From Rhizobium johnstonii 3841 (GTDB lineage: Bacteria > Pseudomonadota > Alphaproteobacteria > Rhizobiales > Rhizobiaceae): DNA of 64,000 nucleotides. Both the position numbers and the translations under genes were made by a program. Shown in pieces: positions 52,020-61,174 of the stretch (positions within the stretch are counted from its first letter, which is position 1; every line of letters starts with the position of its first letter). The notes beneath the pieces were generated by a model, which was not told the DNA's origin, did not search any database, and saw only the letters and a program-made list of their open reading frames with translations. Location: assembly GCF_000009265.1 (NCBI RefSeq), contig NC_008378.1, forward strand, positions 434,001 to 498,000. Reading direction: 5' to 3'.

Positions 52020-53615
52020 CTAGGCGGCCCCCGGCCGGTTGATTGTGAGGAAATGCCGGACAACGGGCTTATCCGTTCCTGAGTGATAGGCGAGGACCTG
52101 GCCTTGCAGATCAGCATCGGCATTTGAAACCCGCTTGTGCTGGCGAAGATGCTCGGCCCAGGATTCGACCATGAACCATTCGACAATCTTTTGCGGATCG
52201 GCGGAGTCTTCCGTCACCCCCCATCCGTAGGCGCCGTCCCGCCGCCGCTCGTGGGACATCTCATCCAGCGCATGCAGGAAGGCTGTGCGATGATGTTTTT
52301 CGACATGGTATTCGATGAGGATCAGAACAGGACCGCGGTCGTGGGCGATAGGCTCGGCGACCAATGGTTCTGGCCAGTGATTGGACGGCACCATATCCGC
52401 GTCGCCGGCCGGCAGCTTTAAGCGATGCATGATGAAGCCCGCAATGAGCAGTCCAACCGCGCCGATCAGCAGCGCACCCGGCACCCCGGCAGCTTCACCA
52501 ACGGCACCCCAGCCAAGGCTACCTGCCGTCATCGCACCATTGAAGACGGTGAGATAGACCGCCAGGCCGCGACCGCGGACCCAGTTCGGAAGCACCGCCT
52601 GCGCTGCGCCATTCAGCGTGGTCAGGGCGGTGATCCAAGCGCCTCCGAGAAAGAGCAGGACGATGATGGCGACCCATTTCGGCGGCGCGAACGACAAAGC
52701 GCCCATGACGAGTGCGGTGATGACAGCGGCCCCTAGAAGCAGGCCATCGGCATTCAGGCGTTCGCGCAGTTTAGGCATGAGCAATGCGCCGCCGATCGCG
52801 CCGGCGCCAATGGCGCCAAGCAGGATACCGTAGAAGCCTGCGTCACCGCCGAGCAATTCTCGGGCGACGAGCGGCAGGAGTGCCCAGATGGCACTGGCGA
52901 AGGCAAAGAATATCGCCGCGCGCAAAAGTACGACATGCAAGGGCTTGCTGGCGCGGGTGTAGCGCAGGCCTGCACGGAACGCGCCGAAGAAACCTTCAGC
53001 CAGCGCATCATTTGTGTTCTTTGCCCGCGGCCACCAGACGAGCGCCGCGATGACGACGAGATAGCTGGCAACATCCGCGCCATAGGTGACGCCCGCGCCG
53101 AAGGCAGCAAGGAGCAGACCGCCGGCGGCCGGCCCGATCGACCGGGCGATATTGATGCCGAGCGAGTTGAGCGCGACGGCGCTCTTGACGTCTTCTCTTT
53201 TCACCAGTTCCGGCACGATCGCCTGCCAGGTCGGCCCCATCAACGCGGCGCCGATGCCGCCAAGGAAGGTCAGGCCGATCAGCGCACTGATCGAAAGCAT
53301 GCCGGTATTTGCCAGGACCATCAGGCTTACGCTGACTGAGGCGAGCAAGATCTGCACGGCGATCAGGAACTTGCGACGATCGAGAATATCGGTGAGCACG
53401 CCCGCAGGTATTGCCAGGAGGAAGATCGGCAGGGTTCCGGCCGCCTGCACCAGGGCGACGGCGGCCGGCGAAGCCGATAGATCAGTCATGAGCCAGGAAC
53501 TGGCGACATCGCGCATAAAGCTGCCGGTATTTCCAAGGACGGTTGCAGCCCAAAGAACTGCAAAGACGGGCTGGGCAAGCGGAGCAAAGCTGCCCCCGGA
53601 GGATTTGGTGCTCAT
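52020..53615 (-). CDS. MFS exporter (MFS_3, transmembrane secretion effector type)
   Basis: The 531-residue protein has about 12 helices with the MFS motif LTDILDRRKFLIAVQ near residue 75 and GPTWQAIVPELV near residue 125. A soluble C-terminal domain of about 105 residues follows (from RGPVLILIEYHVEKHHRTAF) and resembles the extension normal for MFS_3 proteins. Such proteins export siderophores or toxic compounds. The ATG overlaps the DoxX stop (ATGA). Confidence 0.88.
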   Translation of the reverse strand: MSTKSSGGSFAPLAQPVFAVLWAATVLGNTGSFMRDVASSWLMTDLSASPAAVALVQAAGTLPIFLLAIPAGVLTDILDRRKFLIAVQILLASVSVSLMVLANTGMLSISALIGLTFLGGIGAALMGPTWQAIVPELVKREDVKSAVALNSLGINIARSIGPAAGGLLLAAFGAGVTYGADVASYLVVIAALVWWPRAKNTNDALAEGFFGAFRAGLRYTRASKPLHVVLLRAAIFFAFASAIWALLPLVARELLGGDAGFYGILLGAIGAGAIGGALLMPKLRERLNADGLLLGAAVITALVMGALSFAPPKWVAIIVLLFLGGAWITALTTLNGAAQAVLPNWVRGRGLAVYLTVFNGAMTAGSLGWGAVGEAAGVPGALLIGAVGLLIAGFIMHRLKLPAGDADMVPSNHWPEPLVAEPIAHDRGPVLILIEYHVEKHHRTAFLHALDEMSHERRRDGAYGWGVTEDSADPQKIVEWFMVESWAEHLRQHKRVSNADADLQGQVLAYHSGTDKPVVRHFLTINRPGAA

Positions 53616-54055
53616 TTGCCTGCTCCCTTGGTCAAATCAATTGCCGCGACAATGATGAAAGCGCCGGCGAGCCCGAGATGTTCGAAGAAGGCGTTGGTTG
53701 CCATCATGCGGTCTATGCCCGGGGGCAACTCCCAGAAACGAAGAGCGATAAGGGTGGCAAAGAGCGTGAACGCGGCGAGCGCCAGCGCACCTGCCCAGCG
53801 AAGGATCCCCGACACCACCATGGCCGAGGCAGCCAATTCGAAGACGATAACGGCGACTGCAAAGAATGCCGCCGGATGGAGGCCGAAATGGTTCATTTCA
53901 GCGATTGCACCGTTGAGATCAAAGATCTTGGTAATTGGTCCCTGGATATACGCCGCACACAAGGCAAGCAGCGCAAGCGTCCGGCTGGCGGGGGCAGCAA
54001 CGATCCCGGCGATAAGCCGGCGCCACCCGTTGGCAGAGAAGGTGTGATCGGTCAT
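53612..54055 (-). CDS. DoxX-family membrane protein
   Basis: The 147-residue protein has four hydrophobic segments with the family-type FDLNGAIAEMNHFGLHPAAF region between helix 1 and 2 and FFEHLGLAGAFIIVAAIDLT near the end. DoxX relatives are linked with thiosulfate:quinone oxidoreductase and redox stress. The start at 54055 follows AGGAG. It is coupled to the MFS gene. Confidence 0.85.
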   Translation of the reverse strand: MTDHTFSANGWRRLIAGIVAAPASRTLALLALCAAYIQGPITKIFDLNGAIAEMNHFGLHPAAFFAVAVIVFELAASAMVVSGILRWAGALALAAFTLFATLIALRFWELPPGIDRMMATNAFFEHLGLAGAFIIVAAIDLTKGAGK

Positions 54056-54238
54056 GTCGGCTCCTGCAATGTTGGCCGCTTCGTCCATGCGGGCGGCGTT
54101 GGTTCCATCTGATGGAGCGATATTGGCCGCAAAGATTAGAGCCAACAATTGCATCAAAAATTGAGATTCTCTTGCGATATTCGCAATAGTCTTCCATGGG
54201 GCAGCGATCTGCTGCTGCCTCATGGATGATGTTGAAAA

Positions 54239-56221
54239 TCACACCGCCCAGCAGGCGCAGCCAAGGGCGCCGAAGAAGCCCTTGAGATCGGCGATCGGCA
54301 GCTTCGATGTCCAGGCGCCAGCGTGGTCGTGACCGTGGACATTGCAGGAACTGGCGCAGCCGCAGGTCGAGATTGCCGTCCGGCGCAGGGAATTCACGCC
54401 GGCACCCTGCGGTTCACCCCAGGCCGCATAGCCGCCGAACGTGCGAACGGGTGACCAGTCGGGCATGGCGGGCGGGACGTCATTCTCGTCGAGCGCCGCA
54501 AAATCGCCCGCGCCATAGACGATCTTGCCGCCGACCATGGTCAACTGCGAGGTGAGGTACGAGATCTCGTCTTCGGCGCAGGTGAAGAAGTCCTTGTCCG
54601 GCACGACGACGTCGGCAAACTGGCCTTTTTCGATCCGGCCCTTCTTGCCTTCCTCGTTGGAGAACCAGGTCACCTTTTCCGTCCACATGCGCAGCGCCGT
54701 CTCGCGGTCGAGGCAGTTGGCGCGCGGGTAGAGCTGCATGCCGCCCACCGTCTTGCCGGTCACCATCCAGGCAAGGGAAACCCATGGATTGTAGGAGGCG
54801 ACACGCGTCGCGTCAGTCCCTGCCGATACGTTGACGCCCTTGTCAAGCATGCGCCTGATCGGCGGCGTGGCCTCGGCGACGCCGTGACCGTAGCGCTCGA
54901 CGAAATATTCGCCCTGATAGGCCATGCGGTGCTGAGTGGCGATGCCGCCGCCGAGCGCCGCGATCCGGTCGATCGAACGATCCGAGATCGTTTCGGCATG
55001 GTCGAAGAACCAGTTCAAACCTTCGAGCGGAATGTCCTTGTTGACCTTCTCGAAGACGTCGAGCGAACGGGAAATGGTTTCGTCATAGGTGGCATGCATG
55101 CGCCAGGGCCAACGGTTCTCGGCAAGCACGCGAACAACTTCCTCAAGTTCTCCTTCCATTTCCGGCGCCATTTCGGGCCGTGGTTGACGGAAATCCTCGA
55201 AGTCGGCGGCGGAGAAGACGAGCATCTCCCCAGCGCCGTTATGCCGGAAGTAATCGTTGCCCTGCTTGTATTTGACCGACTGCGTCCAGTTGAGGAAGTC
55301 CTGCTTCTCTTCCTTCGGCTTCTGCGTGAACAGGTTGTAGGCGAGGCGCACCGTCAACTGGTCCTCGTCCGAAAGCTTCTGGATGACCGCATAATCGTCC
55401 GGATAGTTCTGGAAACCGCCGCCGGCGTCGATCACGCCGGTGATGCCCAGCCGGTTGAGTTCGCGCATGAAGTGGCGGGTGGAATTGACCTGATATTCGA
55501 ACGGAAGCTTCGGCCCCTTGGAAAGGGTCGAATAGAGAATGCCCGCATTCGGCTTGGCAAGCAGAAGCCCCGTCGGATTGCCGTTGGCATCGCGGGTGAT
55601 CTCGCCGCCTGGAGGGTTCGGCGTGTCTTTGGTATAGCCGACGGCGCGAAGGGCGGCGCCGTTCAGCAGCGCGCGGTCATAGAGGTGGAGCAGGAAGACC
55701 GGGGTATCGGGTGCGATCGCGTTGATCTCGTCGATCGTCGGCAGGCGCTTCTCGGTAAACTGATGCTCGGTAAAACCACCGACCACGCGAACCCATTGCG
55801 GCGCGGGCGTGATCGCCACCTGTCGCTTCAACATGTCCATCGCATCGGCAAGCGAGCGAACACCGTCCCAGCGGAGTTCCATGTTGAAGTTGAGGCCGCC
55901 ACGCACGACATGCGTGTGGTTGTCGATCAGGCCGGGAAGCACGCGCTTGCCCTTGAGGTCGACGATCTTCGTATCCAGTCCGGCGAGCGCCATCACCTCG
56001 CTGTCGGTTCCCACCTCGAGGAACAGGCCGTCTTTCACGGCGATCGCGGTGGCGTTCGGATTTGCGCGGTCAAGCGTTGTGATCCGCCCATTGTGAAGAA
56101 CGATATCGGCGTGCATGGAAGCGGCTCCGGTCTTGATAGGATCGGCGGCATTGGCCGGTGAAAACAAGTTTGAAAAGGCGAGGCTCGATGCTGCGCCCAG
56201 GAATGTGCGGCGCGTGGCCAT
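54239..56221 (-). CDS. Tat-exported amidohydrolase (YtcJ-like, amidohydrolase_3)
   Basis: The 660-residue protein begins with a Tat signal (TRRTFLGAASSLAFSNLF). The metal-dependent hydrolase domain has VLHNGRITTLD near residue 41, the H-x-H metal motif (H102, H104 in IDNHTHVVRGG), and a late Asp in SAGTDATRV. The last ~45 residues form a Cys/His-rich tail (CGCASSCNVHGHDH) not usual in YtcJ relatives; it could bind metal. Function is probably hydrolysis of an amide or formyl-type bond outside the cytoplasm. Its ATG shares one base with the XapX stop. Confidence 0.88.
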   Translation of the reverse strand: MATRRTFLGAASSLAFSNLFSPANAADPIKTGAASMHADIVLHNGRITTLDRANPNATAIAVKDGLFLEVGTDSEVMALAGLDTKIVDLKGKRVLPGLIDNHTHVVRGGLNFNMELRWDGVRSLADAMDMLKRQVAITPAPQWVRVVGGFTEHQFTEKRLPTIDEINAIAPDTPVFLLHLYDRALLNGAALRAVGYTKDTPNPPGGEITRDANGNPTGLLLAKPNAGILYSTLSKGPKLPFEYQVNSTRHFMRELNRLGITGVIDAGGGFQNYPDDYAVIQKLSDEDQLTVRLAYNLFTQKPKEEKQDFLNWTQSVKYKQGNDYFRHNGAGEMLVFSAADFEDFRQPRPEMAPEMEGELEEVVRVLAENRWPWRMHATYDETISRSLDVFEKVNKDIPLEGLNWFFDHAETISDRSIDRIAALGGGIATQHRMAYQGEYFVERYGHGVAEATPPIRRMLDKGVNVSAGTDATRVASYNPWVSLAWMVTGKTVGGMQLYPRANCLDRETALRMWTEKVTWFSNEEGKKGRIEKGQFADVVVPDKDFFTCAEDEISYLTSQLTMVGGKIVYGAGDFAALDENDVPPAMPDWSPVRTFGGYAAWGEPQGAGVNSLRRTAISTCGCASSCNVHGHDHAGAWTSKLPIADLKGFFGALGCACWAV

Positions 56222-56511
56222 CAGCTTTTCCTCGATGTCGGATCTTCGCGGGGCGGGTTCACCGCCACCATGTTGGTCCCGCCCTTCGGGAGGTGCCCGA
56301 ACATGTGCGGCTTGACCTGGTGAAGCCAGGAGACGGCGGCAGGCTCGCGCGCCCAGATGCTTTTTGCCAGGGGCACCAGCTGCTCACCAACGAGGATGCC
56401 GAGCAGACCTATGAGAGCGACAACGGGCGGGGCGGGCGAACGGACATTGAGCAGGCTGTAGATCACGCCCACCAGCAGACCGGCACCGAGGGACAAGAGA
56501 TAGATTTTCAT
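56221..56511 (-). CDS. XapX-domain small membrane protein
   Basis: The 96-residue protein has two hydrophobic segments (LLSLGAGLLVGVIYSLL and PVVALIGLLGILVGEQLVPL), which are the XapX domain. The remainder is a short basic tail. The function of the domain is unknown; it often accompanies amidohydrolase or LysR-linked clusters like this one. Coupled by TGATG to the amidohydrolase gene. Confidence 0.85.
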   Translation of the reverse strand: MKIYLLSLGAGLLVGVIYSLLNVRSPAPPVVALIGLLGILVGEQLVPLAKSIWAREPAAVSWLHQVKPHMFGHLPKGGTNMVAVNPPREDPTSRKS

Positions 56512-56582
56512 CGCGGATCACCTTCGCTTGGGGAGAAAGAGTTCACTCCGGCAGGCGGCGGCCTGCCGGAGTGATGACGGTT

Positions 56583-57272
56583 TTACTTCGCGGGGTTCGG
56601 GCCGATCCGCTTGCCATGGCTGACCCGCTCGGCGCCGCCGTGGACGTGGGTGACGGCATAGTCGATGCCCATGCCGTAGGCGCCGGAATGCTCCTTCACC
56701 AGCGACGTCACCGCGTCGTAGGTTTCCTTACGGGCCCAGTCGCGCTGCCATTCCAAAAGGACCTGCTGCCAGGTGACCGGAACGACGCCGGCCTGCACCA
56801 TGCGGTCCATCGCATATTTGTGCGCATCGACGGAGGTGCCGCCGGAGGCATCGGCGACCATGTAGATTTCATAGTCGGTGTCGTTCATGCAGGAGAGCGC
56901 GAAGGTCGTGTTGCAAACCTCGGTCCACAGGCCGGCGACGACGACCTTCTTGCGGCCGTCTGCTGCATGCTTGGCAAGCGCGTCGCGGACGTTCTGGTCG
57001 TCCCAGGAGTTCATCGAGGTGCGTTCGAGGATATCATTGTCGGGGACGACGGCGAGCAGTTCCGGGAAGGTGTTGCCCGAGAAGCTGTCGGTTTCGACGG
57101 TGGTGATGGTGGTCGGGATGTTGAAGATCTTCGCTGCCTTGGCAAGACCGACGACGTTGTTCTTCAAGACCTGGCGGTCGATCGACTGAACGCCGAAGGC
57201 CATCTGCGGCTGCTGGTCGATGAAGATGATCTGGCTGTTCTGCGGGGTGAGGACCTGAAGCTTGCTGGACAT
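56583..57272 (-). CDS. Isochorismatase-like hydrolase (YcaC type)
   Basis: The 229-residue protein has the cysteine-hydrolase fold: catalytic Asp in IIFIDQQPQMAF near residue 18, Lys in KKVVVAGLWTEVCNTTFAL with the nucleophilic Cys near residue 120. Family members hydrolyse amides, isochorismate or related substrates. Start at 57272 is chosen as the ATG just after the internal SD-like AGGAAG. It lies between the dioxygenase and XapX genes in the same cluster. Confidence 0.88.
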   Translation of the reverse strand: MSSKLQVLTPQNSQIIFIDQQPQMAFGVQSIDRQVLKNNVVGLAKAAKIFNIPTTITTVETDSFSGNTFPELLAVVPDNDILERTSMNSWDDQNVRDALAKHAADGRKKVVVAGLWTEVCNTTFALSCMNDTDYEIYMVADASGGTSVDAHKYAMDRMVQAGVVPVTWQQVLLEWQRDWARKETYDAVTSLVKEHSGAYGMGIDYAVTHVHGGAERVSHGKRIGPNPAK

Positions 57273-57367
57273 CTCGTGTCTTCCTTTGATTGGGTTGCAG
57301 GTAGGTAATGGGGCAGGCAAGGCGGCACGTCTTGAAAGTTATGCCGCCGTATTGTTGGAAAGCGACC

Positions 57368-58300
57368 TCAGGCGGCGAGTGGCGTCAGGCCGGCTTCGAT
57401 CTGGTCACGATAGGGCTCGTAGCGGGCCGGCAGTTTCAAAACTTCGCCGAGATGCGCCGTGTCCTCGTCGCGGTCGAAACCGGGTTCGTTCGTGGCGATT
57501 TCGAAGAGCACGCCGCCGGGTGTGCGGAAGTAGATGGCCCAGAAGTAATCACGGTCGATGACGGGTGTTACCTGGTATCCCGTATCCATCAGCGCCTTGC
57601 GGACGTCGAGCTGCTTTGCGCGATTCTTGACGGCGAAAGCGATATGATGCACCGAACCCGCGCCCTGCCTTGCGAAAGGCGTTTTCGGAAGAAGCTCGAG
57701 ATCGATCTTGTCCGCACCATTGCCGCCGGGGATGATGAAGCGGGTTACATCGCCATCCGTCTCGGCACGCTGGTATCCCATGAAACCGAGCAGTTCGGAC
57801 GTGGCAGCGGTGTCATGCAGGCGGAACTTGGCACCGGTAAAGCCGCGGATACCGACGCTTTCGTCGATATCTGCACCGGTCCAGGCCTTGCGGCCATCGT
57901 CTTCCGCTTCAACAAGGGCAAACCCTTCACCGTCCGGCCCCTTGAACAGCAGGTGGTCAGCACCGAAGGCAGTACCGGCCTGCAGCTCCCCGGCTCCCTT
58001 TGCCGACAGGCGATCCTGCCAGAAGGAGAGGGAGCCCTTCGGCACTGCGAACTGCGTTTCGCCGACTTCGCCGACGCCGGGTCGGCCGCGCATTACGTCG
58101 GGAAAAGGGAAGTAGGTCATGACGGAGCCGGGGGTGCCGGCCTCATCACCGTAATAAAGGTGGTAGACATTGGGGTCATCGAAATTCACGGTCTTCTTGA
58201 CGCGGCGCAGGCCGAGCGTGTCCGTGAAGAACGCGTTGTTCTGGCGGGCATCCGATGCCATCGACGTGATGTGATGCAGTCCCTTGATATCCGTGATCAT
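57368..58300 (-). CDS. VOC-family ring-cleavage-type dioxygenase (MhqO-like)
   Basis: The 310-residue protein has two VOC modules. Metal ligands are visible as His in GLHHITSMASD near residue 9, His in SVHHIAFAVKNRA near residue 217 and Glu in VLFEIATNEPGF near residue 268. It resembles MhqO, which acts in hydroquinone/quinone degradation. It is divergent from a LysR regulator, with 120 bases between them, and is the first gene of the cluster. Confidence 0.9.
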   Translation of the reverse strand: MITDIKGLHHITSMASDARQNNAFFTDTLGLRRVKKTVNFDDPNVYHLYYGDEAGTPGSVMTYFPFPDVMRGRPGVGEVGETQFAVPKGSLSFWQDRLSAKGAGELQAGTAFGADHLLFKGPDGEGFALVEAEDDGRKAWTGADIDESVGIRGFTGAKFRLHDTAATSELLGFMGYQRAETDGDVTRFIIPGGNGADKIDLELLPKTPFARQGAGSVHHIAFAVKNRAKQLDVRKALMDTGYQVTPVIDRDYFWAIYFRTPGGVLFEIATNEPGFDRDEDTAHLGEVLKLPARYEPYRDQIEAGLTPLAA

Positions 58301-58375
58301 AATGCTCGCCCTTTCGCGGCTGCGTTGGTTTGTCTGGTGTGATTGAAAACCTACGCCCGTTGATCCGCGGTCGGA

Positions 58376-58383
58376 ATTGCAAT
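58376..58383. promoter_or_regulatory. Possible LysR-binding palindrome
   Basis: ATTGCAAT is a perfect 8-base palindrome in the 120-base divergent region between the dioxygenase and LysR genes. The surrounding AT-rich block (58370-58405) is the best place for a T-N11-A operator. Evidence is weak. Confidence 0.3.
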
Positions 58384-58420
58384 AATAGTTGTCAGTGAAT
58401 TGCCTCAGGTGAAATAATCA

Positions 58421-59320
58421 ATGAACGACTACAAGCTGCTTCGAACCTTTCTACTGGCCGCCGAGAAGCGCAACTTCGCGCAGGTCGCGCGCGAGCTCGA
58501 CATGACCCCCGCAGCCGTCACTAGGGCAATCGCGGCCCTGGAAGAAGATCTTGGCGTGCAACTCTTTGTGCGGACCACGCGCCAGGTATCGCTGACGACT
58601 GACGGCGCGATCTTCGCCGCACAGATCCAGCCGGCCGTGCAGACGTTGGACAATGCGCGCAAGGATCTGATGAATACCCACAAGGCGGATCATGGCCGCC
58701 TGCGGATCAGCGCACCGACCTGGTTCGGCCAGCAGGTCCTGCCGCCTATCCTTTCCGCATTCAGGGAACGCTACCCGAAGATCAGCTTCGAGATCTCGCT
58801 TGCCGATGGGCTCGTGAATATCATCGACGACGATTACGATCTGGCGATCCGCATTTCCGCAGCCCCCTCGGACAAGTTCACGATCTGGCGCAAGATCAGC
58901 GTCGTTCACCGCATCCTCGTCGCAGCGCCCGGCAGCCGGTTTTGCGACATGAAGCACCCGAATGAACTCATTCCCGACGATTGCCTGGCCTATAGCGGTG
59001 ACAGCAAACGGGAGACCTGGGCACTGTCGGATGGCAGTGGCAGCGCCACGATTTCTGCCGGCCGCGCAGTCAGCGCCAATAGCGGGGAAGTGCTCGCGAG
59101 CATGGCTGCCGACGGCGCCGGGGTCGCGATGCTGCCCAAGTTCCATGTGGCCGAGCATCTGCGGACCGGACGGCTGGCCCACGTCCTGCAGGACTGGTCG
59201 CCGCCGGACTTGTGGCTGACCCTGTACTATCCGCCGTATCAGGCGCTTCCGCCGCGCATCGCCTCATTCTCGAAGTTCTTCGAGCAACAGATCCCGGCGT
59301 TTATATCGGCAATCGAATGA
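58421..59320 (+). CDS. LysR-family transcriptional regulator
   Basis: The 299-residue protein has the LysR helix-turn-helix (NDYKLLRTFLLAAEKRNFAQ, then LDMTPAAVTRAIAALEEDLG) and an effector domain typical of the DntR/aromatic-responsive or CrgA-like group (GRLRISAPTWFGQQVLPPIL). It is divergent from the ring-cleavage dioxygenase gene and presumably activates or represses that cluster in response to an aromatic or quinone compound. Confidence 0.92.
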   Translation: MNDYKLLRTFLLAAEKRNFAQVARELDMTPAAVTRAIAALEEDLGVQLFVRTTRQVSLTTDGAIFAAQIQPAVQTLDNARKDLMNTHKADHGRLRISAPTWFGQQVLPPILSAFRERYPKISFEISLADGLVNIIDDDYDLAIRISAAPSDKFTIWRKISVVHRILVAAPGSRFCDMKHPNELIPDDCLAYSGDSKRETWALSDGSGSATISAGRAVSANSGEVLASMAADGAGVAMLPKFHVAEHLRTGRLAHVLQDWSPPDLWLTLYYPPYQALPPRIASFSKFFEQQIPAFISAIE

Positions 59321-59556
59321 ACAGAGTTTGTTTTGAACAGGTCTTCGAATGGAATATTGCTCTTGACCGCATGAGCTCGCGCGAACGGCAATGCTGCGTT
59401 GCCGGCGCAGGGATGGCGAGCTCGTCGCCCATTTTCGCCAAGGGCACCAGCTCGGCGTCAGAGAGTGTCGATATCTGCTGCCGGTGTCGCTCGGCCGGAA
59501 CCGGAATGGCTGTCGTGGAAATTCTCCGCCTGCTGGCCGTTCGATTGGAGCCGGCC

Positions 59557-59889
59557 CTATGGCCGGACATCCAGTTTGCCCGTCACGGCGGGATGAAAAC
59601 GACAATAGAAATCGACGGCTCCCGCTTGGCTGAGGGTCATGCGGCCTTCCGATTTCGCCGGCAGGTCGATATCGAAGCTTGTGTCGCGAGCGGTCGCCGT
59701 GTGCGTGAATATGTCATCGTTTCGCCAGACGATCACATCTCCGAAATGCAGCTCGGCAGGCGGCGAGCGGAATTTCATGCCGGTGATGGTGATCTGATGG
59801 TCCGCCGCCGAGGCAAGCCCGTTGCCTGCCCAAAGCAGTGCTAAGAGTAGCGGGAGCTGCAGCGATGTCATCAGCGAGCCCATTGCCAT
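59557..59889 (-). CDS. Cupredoxin-like protein lacking the usual axial Met
   Basis: The 110-residue protein has a signal peptide (LQLPLLLALLWAGNGLASAA) and a plastocyanin/amicyanin-like domain. Ligands are H63 (FTHTATA), C96 and H99 (FYCRFHP). In amicyanin-type proteins the loop reads CxxHPxM; here it is CRFHPAV, so the axial Met is Val102 (codon GTG). This would change copper affinity and redox potential. It starts 2 bases after the stop of the DUF4142 gene, or at a Met 18 bases later. It may act in periplasmic electron transfer. Confidence 0.82.
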   Translation of the reverse strand: MAMGSLMTSLQLPLLLALLWAGNGLASAADHQITITGMKFRSPPAELHFGDVIVWRNDDIFTHTATARDTSFDIDLPAKSEGRMTLSQAGAVDFYCRFHPAVTGKLDVRP

Positions 59890-59891
59890 GT

Positions 59892-60413
59892 CTACTTGAT
59901 CATCGAAGCTAGATGCTCGGCATGCTCGGATGTTCCTTGAACAAGAGGCATGCCCGTTTCCAGCAGCGACTTGAGCTCTTTATTCTGCGCCGAAGGGATC
60001 AAGATGTTGGCAAGCGCGTCGTTGACCGACTTGTGATAGGCGACCTCGTTTTCGACATAGGCCTTGGCGAATGCCGCGCCGTCGAGCGCTTCCAGCGTCG
60101 TCAGTTCCTTGGTCGCCTGTGTCGAAAGGGACTGGCTGACGGGGTTGTCTCCGGGCGTCACCTTCAGCTTCTTGACGAGGGCGAGCGCCTGGTCGTTGAC
60201 GGCCTTGTGGTCGCGCTCCATGGTTTTGGCGAATGCAATGACGTCGGCATTCTTGCTCTTCTTCAGCGCCTGCTCTGCCGCGGTGACATCGATCTGTCCC
60301 GCCGTATAGGCGATGTGGGCGATCTGAGGATCGGTCCGCTTGGCATCGGCGGCGAGCGAAGCCGTGCCGAGCGATGCCGCCAGCAGAGTGGCGCCGAGAA
60401 TTCGTTTCAACAT
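59892..60413 (-). CDS. DUF4142-family periplasmic protein
   Basis: The 173-residue protein has a signal peptide (LKRILGATLLAASLGTASLA) and a helical bundle of the DUF4142 type (ferritin-like), with conserved DVIAFAKTMERDHKAVND near residue 60. The function is unknown; members are linked to stress tolerance. Start at 60413 follows AAGGAAG; an upstream frame to 60557 is only a shadow. It forms an operon with the cupredoxin gene. Confidence 0.85.
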   Translation of the reverse strand: MLKRILGATLLAASLGTASLAADAKRTDPQIAHIAYTAGQIDVTAAEQALKKSKNADVIAFAKTMERDHKAVNDQALALVKKLKVTPGDNPVSQSLSTQATKELTTLEALDGAAFAKAYVENEVAYHKSVNDALANILIPSAQNKELKSLLETGMPLVQGTSEHAEHLASMIK

Positions 60414-60564
60414 GATCTGTCTTCCTTTTGTCGTGACTGGATGCCTTCCGGCGGGAACGATGTGTGCCTTCGGAAGCGAGCATTGGATGCAGCTCGGACG
60501 AAAAGGTTCCCAGAAATTTCGGACACGGGGAGGCCGGGTGTCATCGACGTCGGTCACCGACGCG

Positions 60565-60912
60565 TCAGTCTTTGCCGAGGAAGCGTTGAAGCACGATGGC
60601 GTGATTGTGCTGTAGGTCTTTCGCAGCGTAGAGAAGCGTCGTGTCCGCTTGCTGGATCTGGCGTTTCAGCTCCTCGACGGCGGAGGGATTCTTCTCCAAC
60701 TCGTCCCGATACCGGCGCTGGAACTCGATCCATTTGGCGGGATCATGGCCAAACCAACGGCGCAGCGTCGGGCTTGGTGCTATATCCTTCAACCAGATAT
60801 CGACTGCTGCATCCTGCTTGCTCAATCCGCGAGGCCATAGACGATCGACCAGGATGCGCGTGCCGTCCTTGTCGTCTTTCGGCTCGTAGATTCTTTTGAT
60901 GTGCAAGGCCAT
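60565..60912 (-). CDS. DUF488-family protein
   Basis: The 115-residue cytoplasmic protein has the DUF488 motifs VDRLWPRGLSKQDAAVDIWL and DIAPSPTLRRWFGHDPAKW, then TLLYAAKDLQHNHAIVLQRF. Members are widespread small proteins without a settled function. It lies 151 bases upstream of the DUF4142 gene on the same strand. Confidence 0.88.
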   Translation of the reverse strand: MALHIKRIYEPKDDKDGTRILVDRLWPRGLSKQDAAVDIWLKDIAPSPTLRRWFGHDPAKWIEFQRRYRDELEKNPSAVEELKRQIQQADTTLLYAAKDLQHNHAIVLQRFLGKD

Positions 60913-61174
60913 TTTCTCACCCCGTCATAAGTTCGAAAGCCAATCTCGACGAATACGCGTGCCAAGGTTTTGGTTCCAAGCTGGAGCCGGTGGAACAGGT
61001 GTTGGCCTGTTCAAGCCGCATCCATCTCACTCAACTTAAGTAATATGGTTGCCAATTAGCCACACCTGCTGGCCTCCGGACTGTCATAATTGATTTTTCG
61101 CGCGCAACTGGTATTGCTCGGTCGTTCACCGCTGATATTTTTCGATTCTCTCAATATTGCCAAAAGGATACCTG

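Noticed and set aside
59321..59556. Possible start of an ECF sigma factor on the minus strand (LSDAELVPLAKMGDELA)
   Set aside because: The similarity covers only about 17 residues, then breaks off without the conserved region-2 motifs even when frameshifts are allowed, so it is too weak to annotate.
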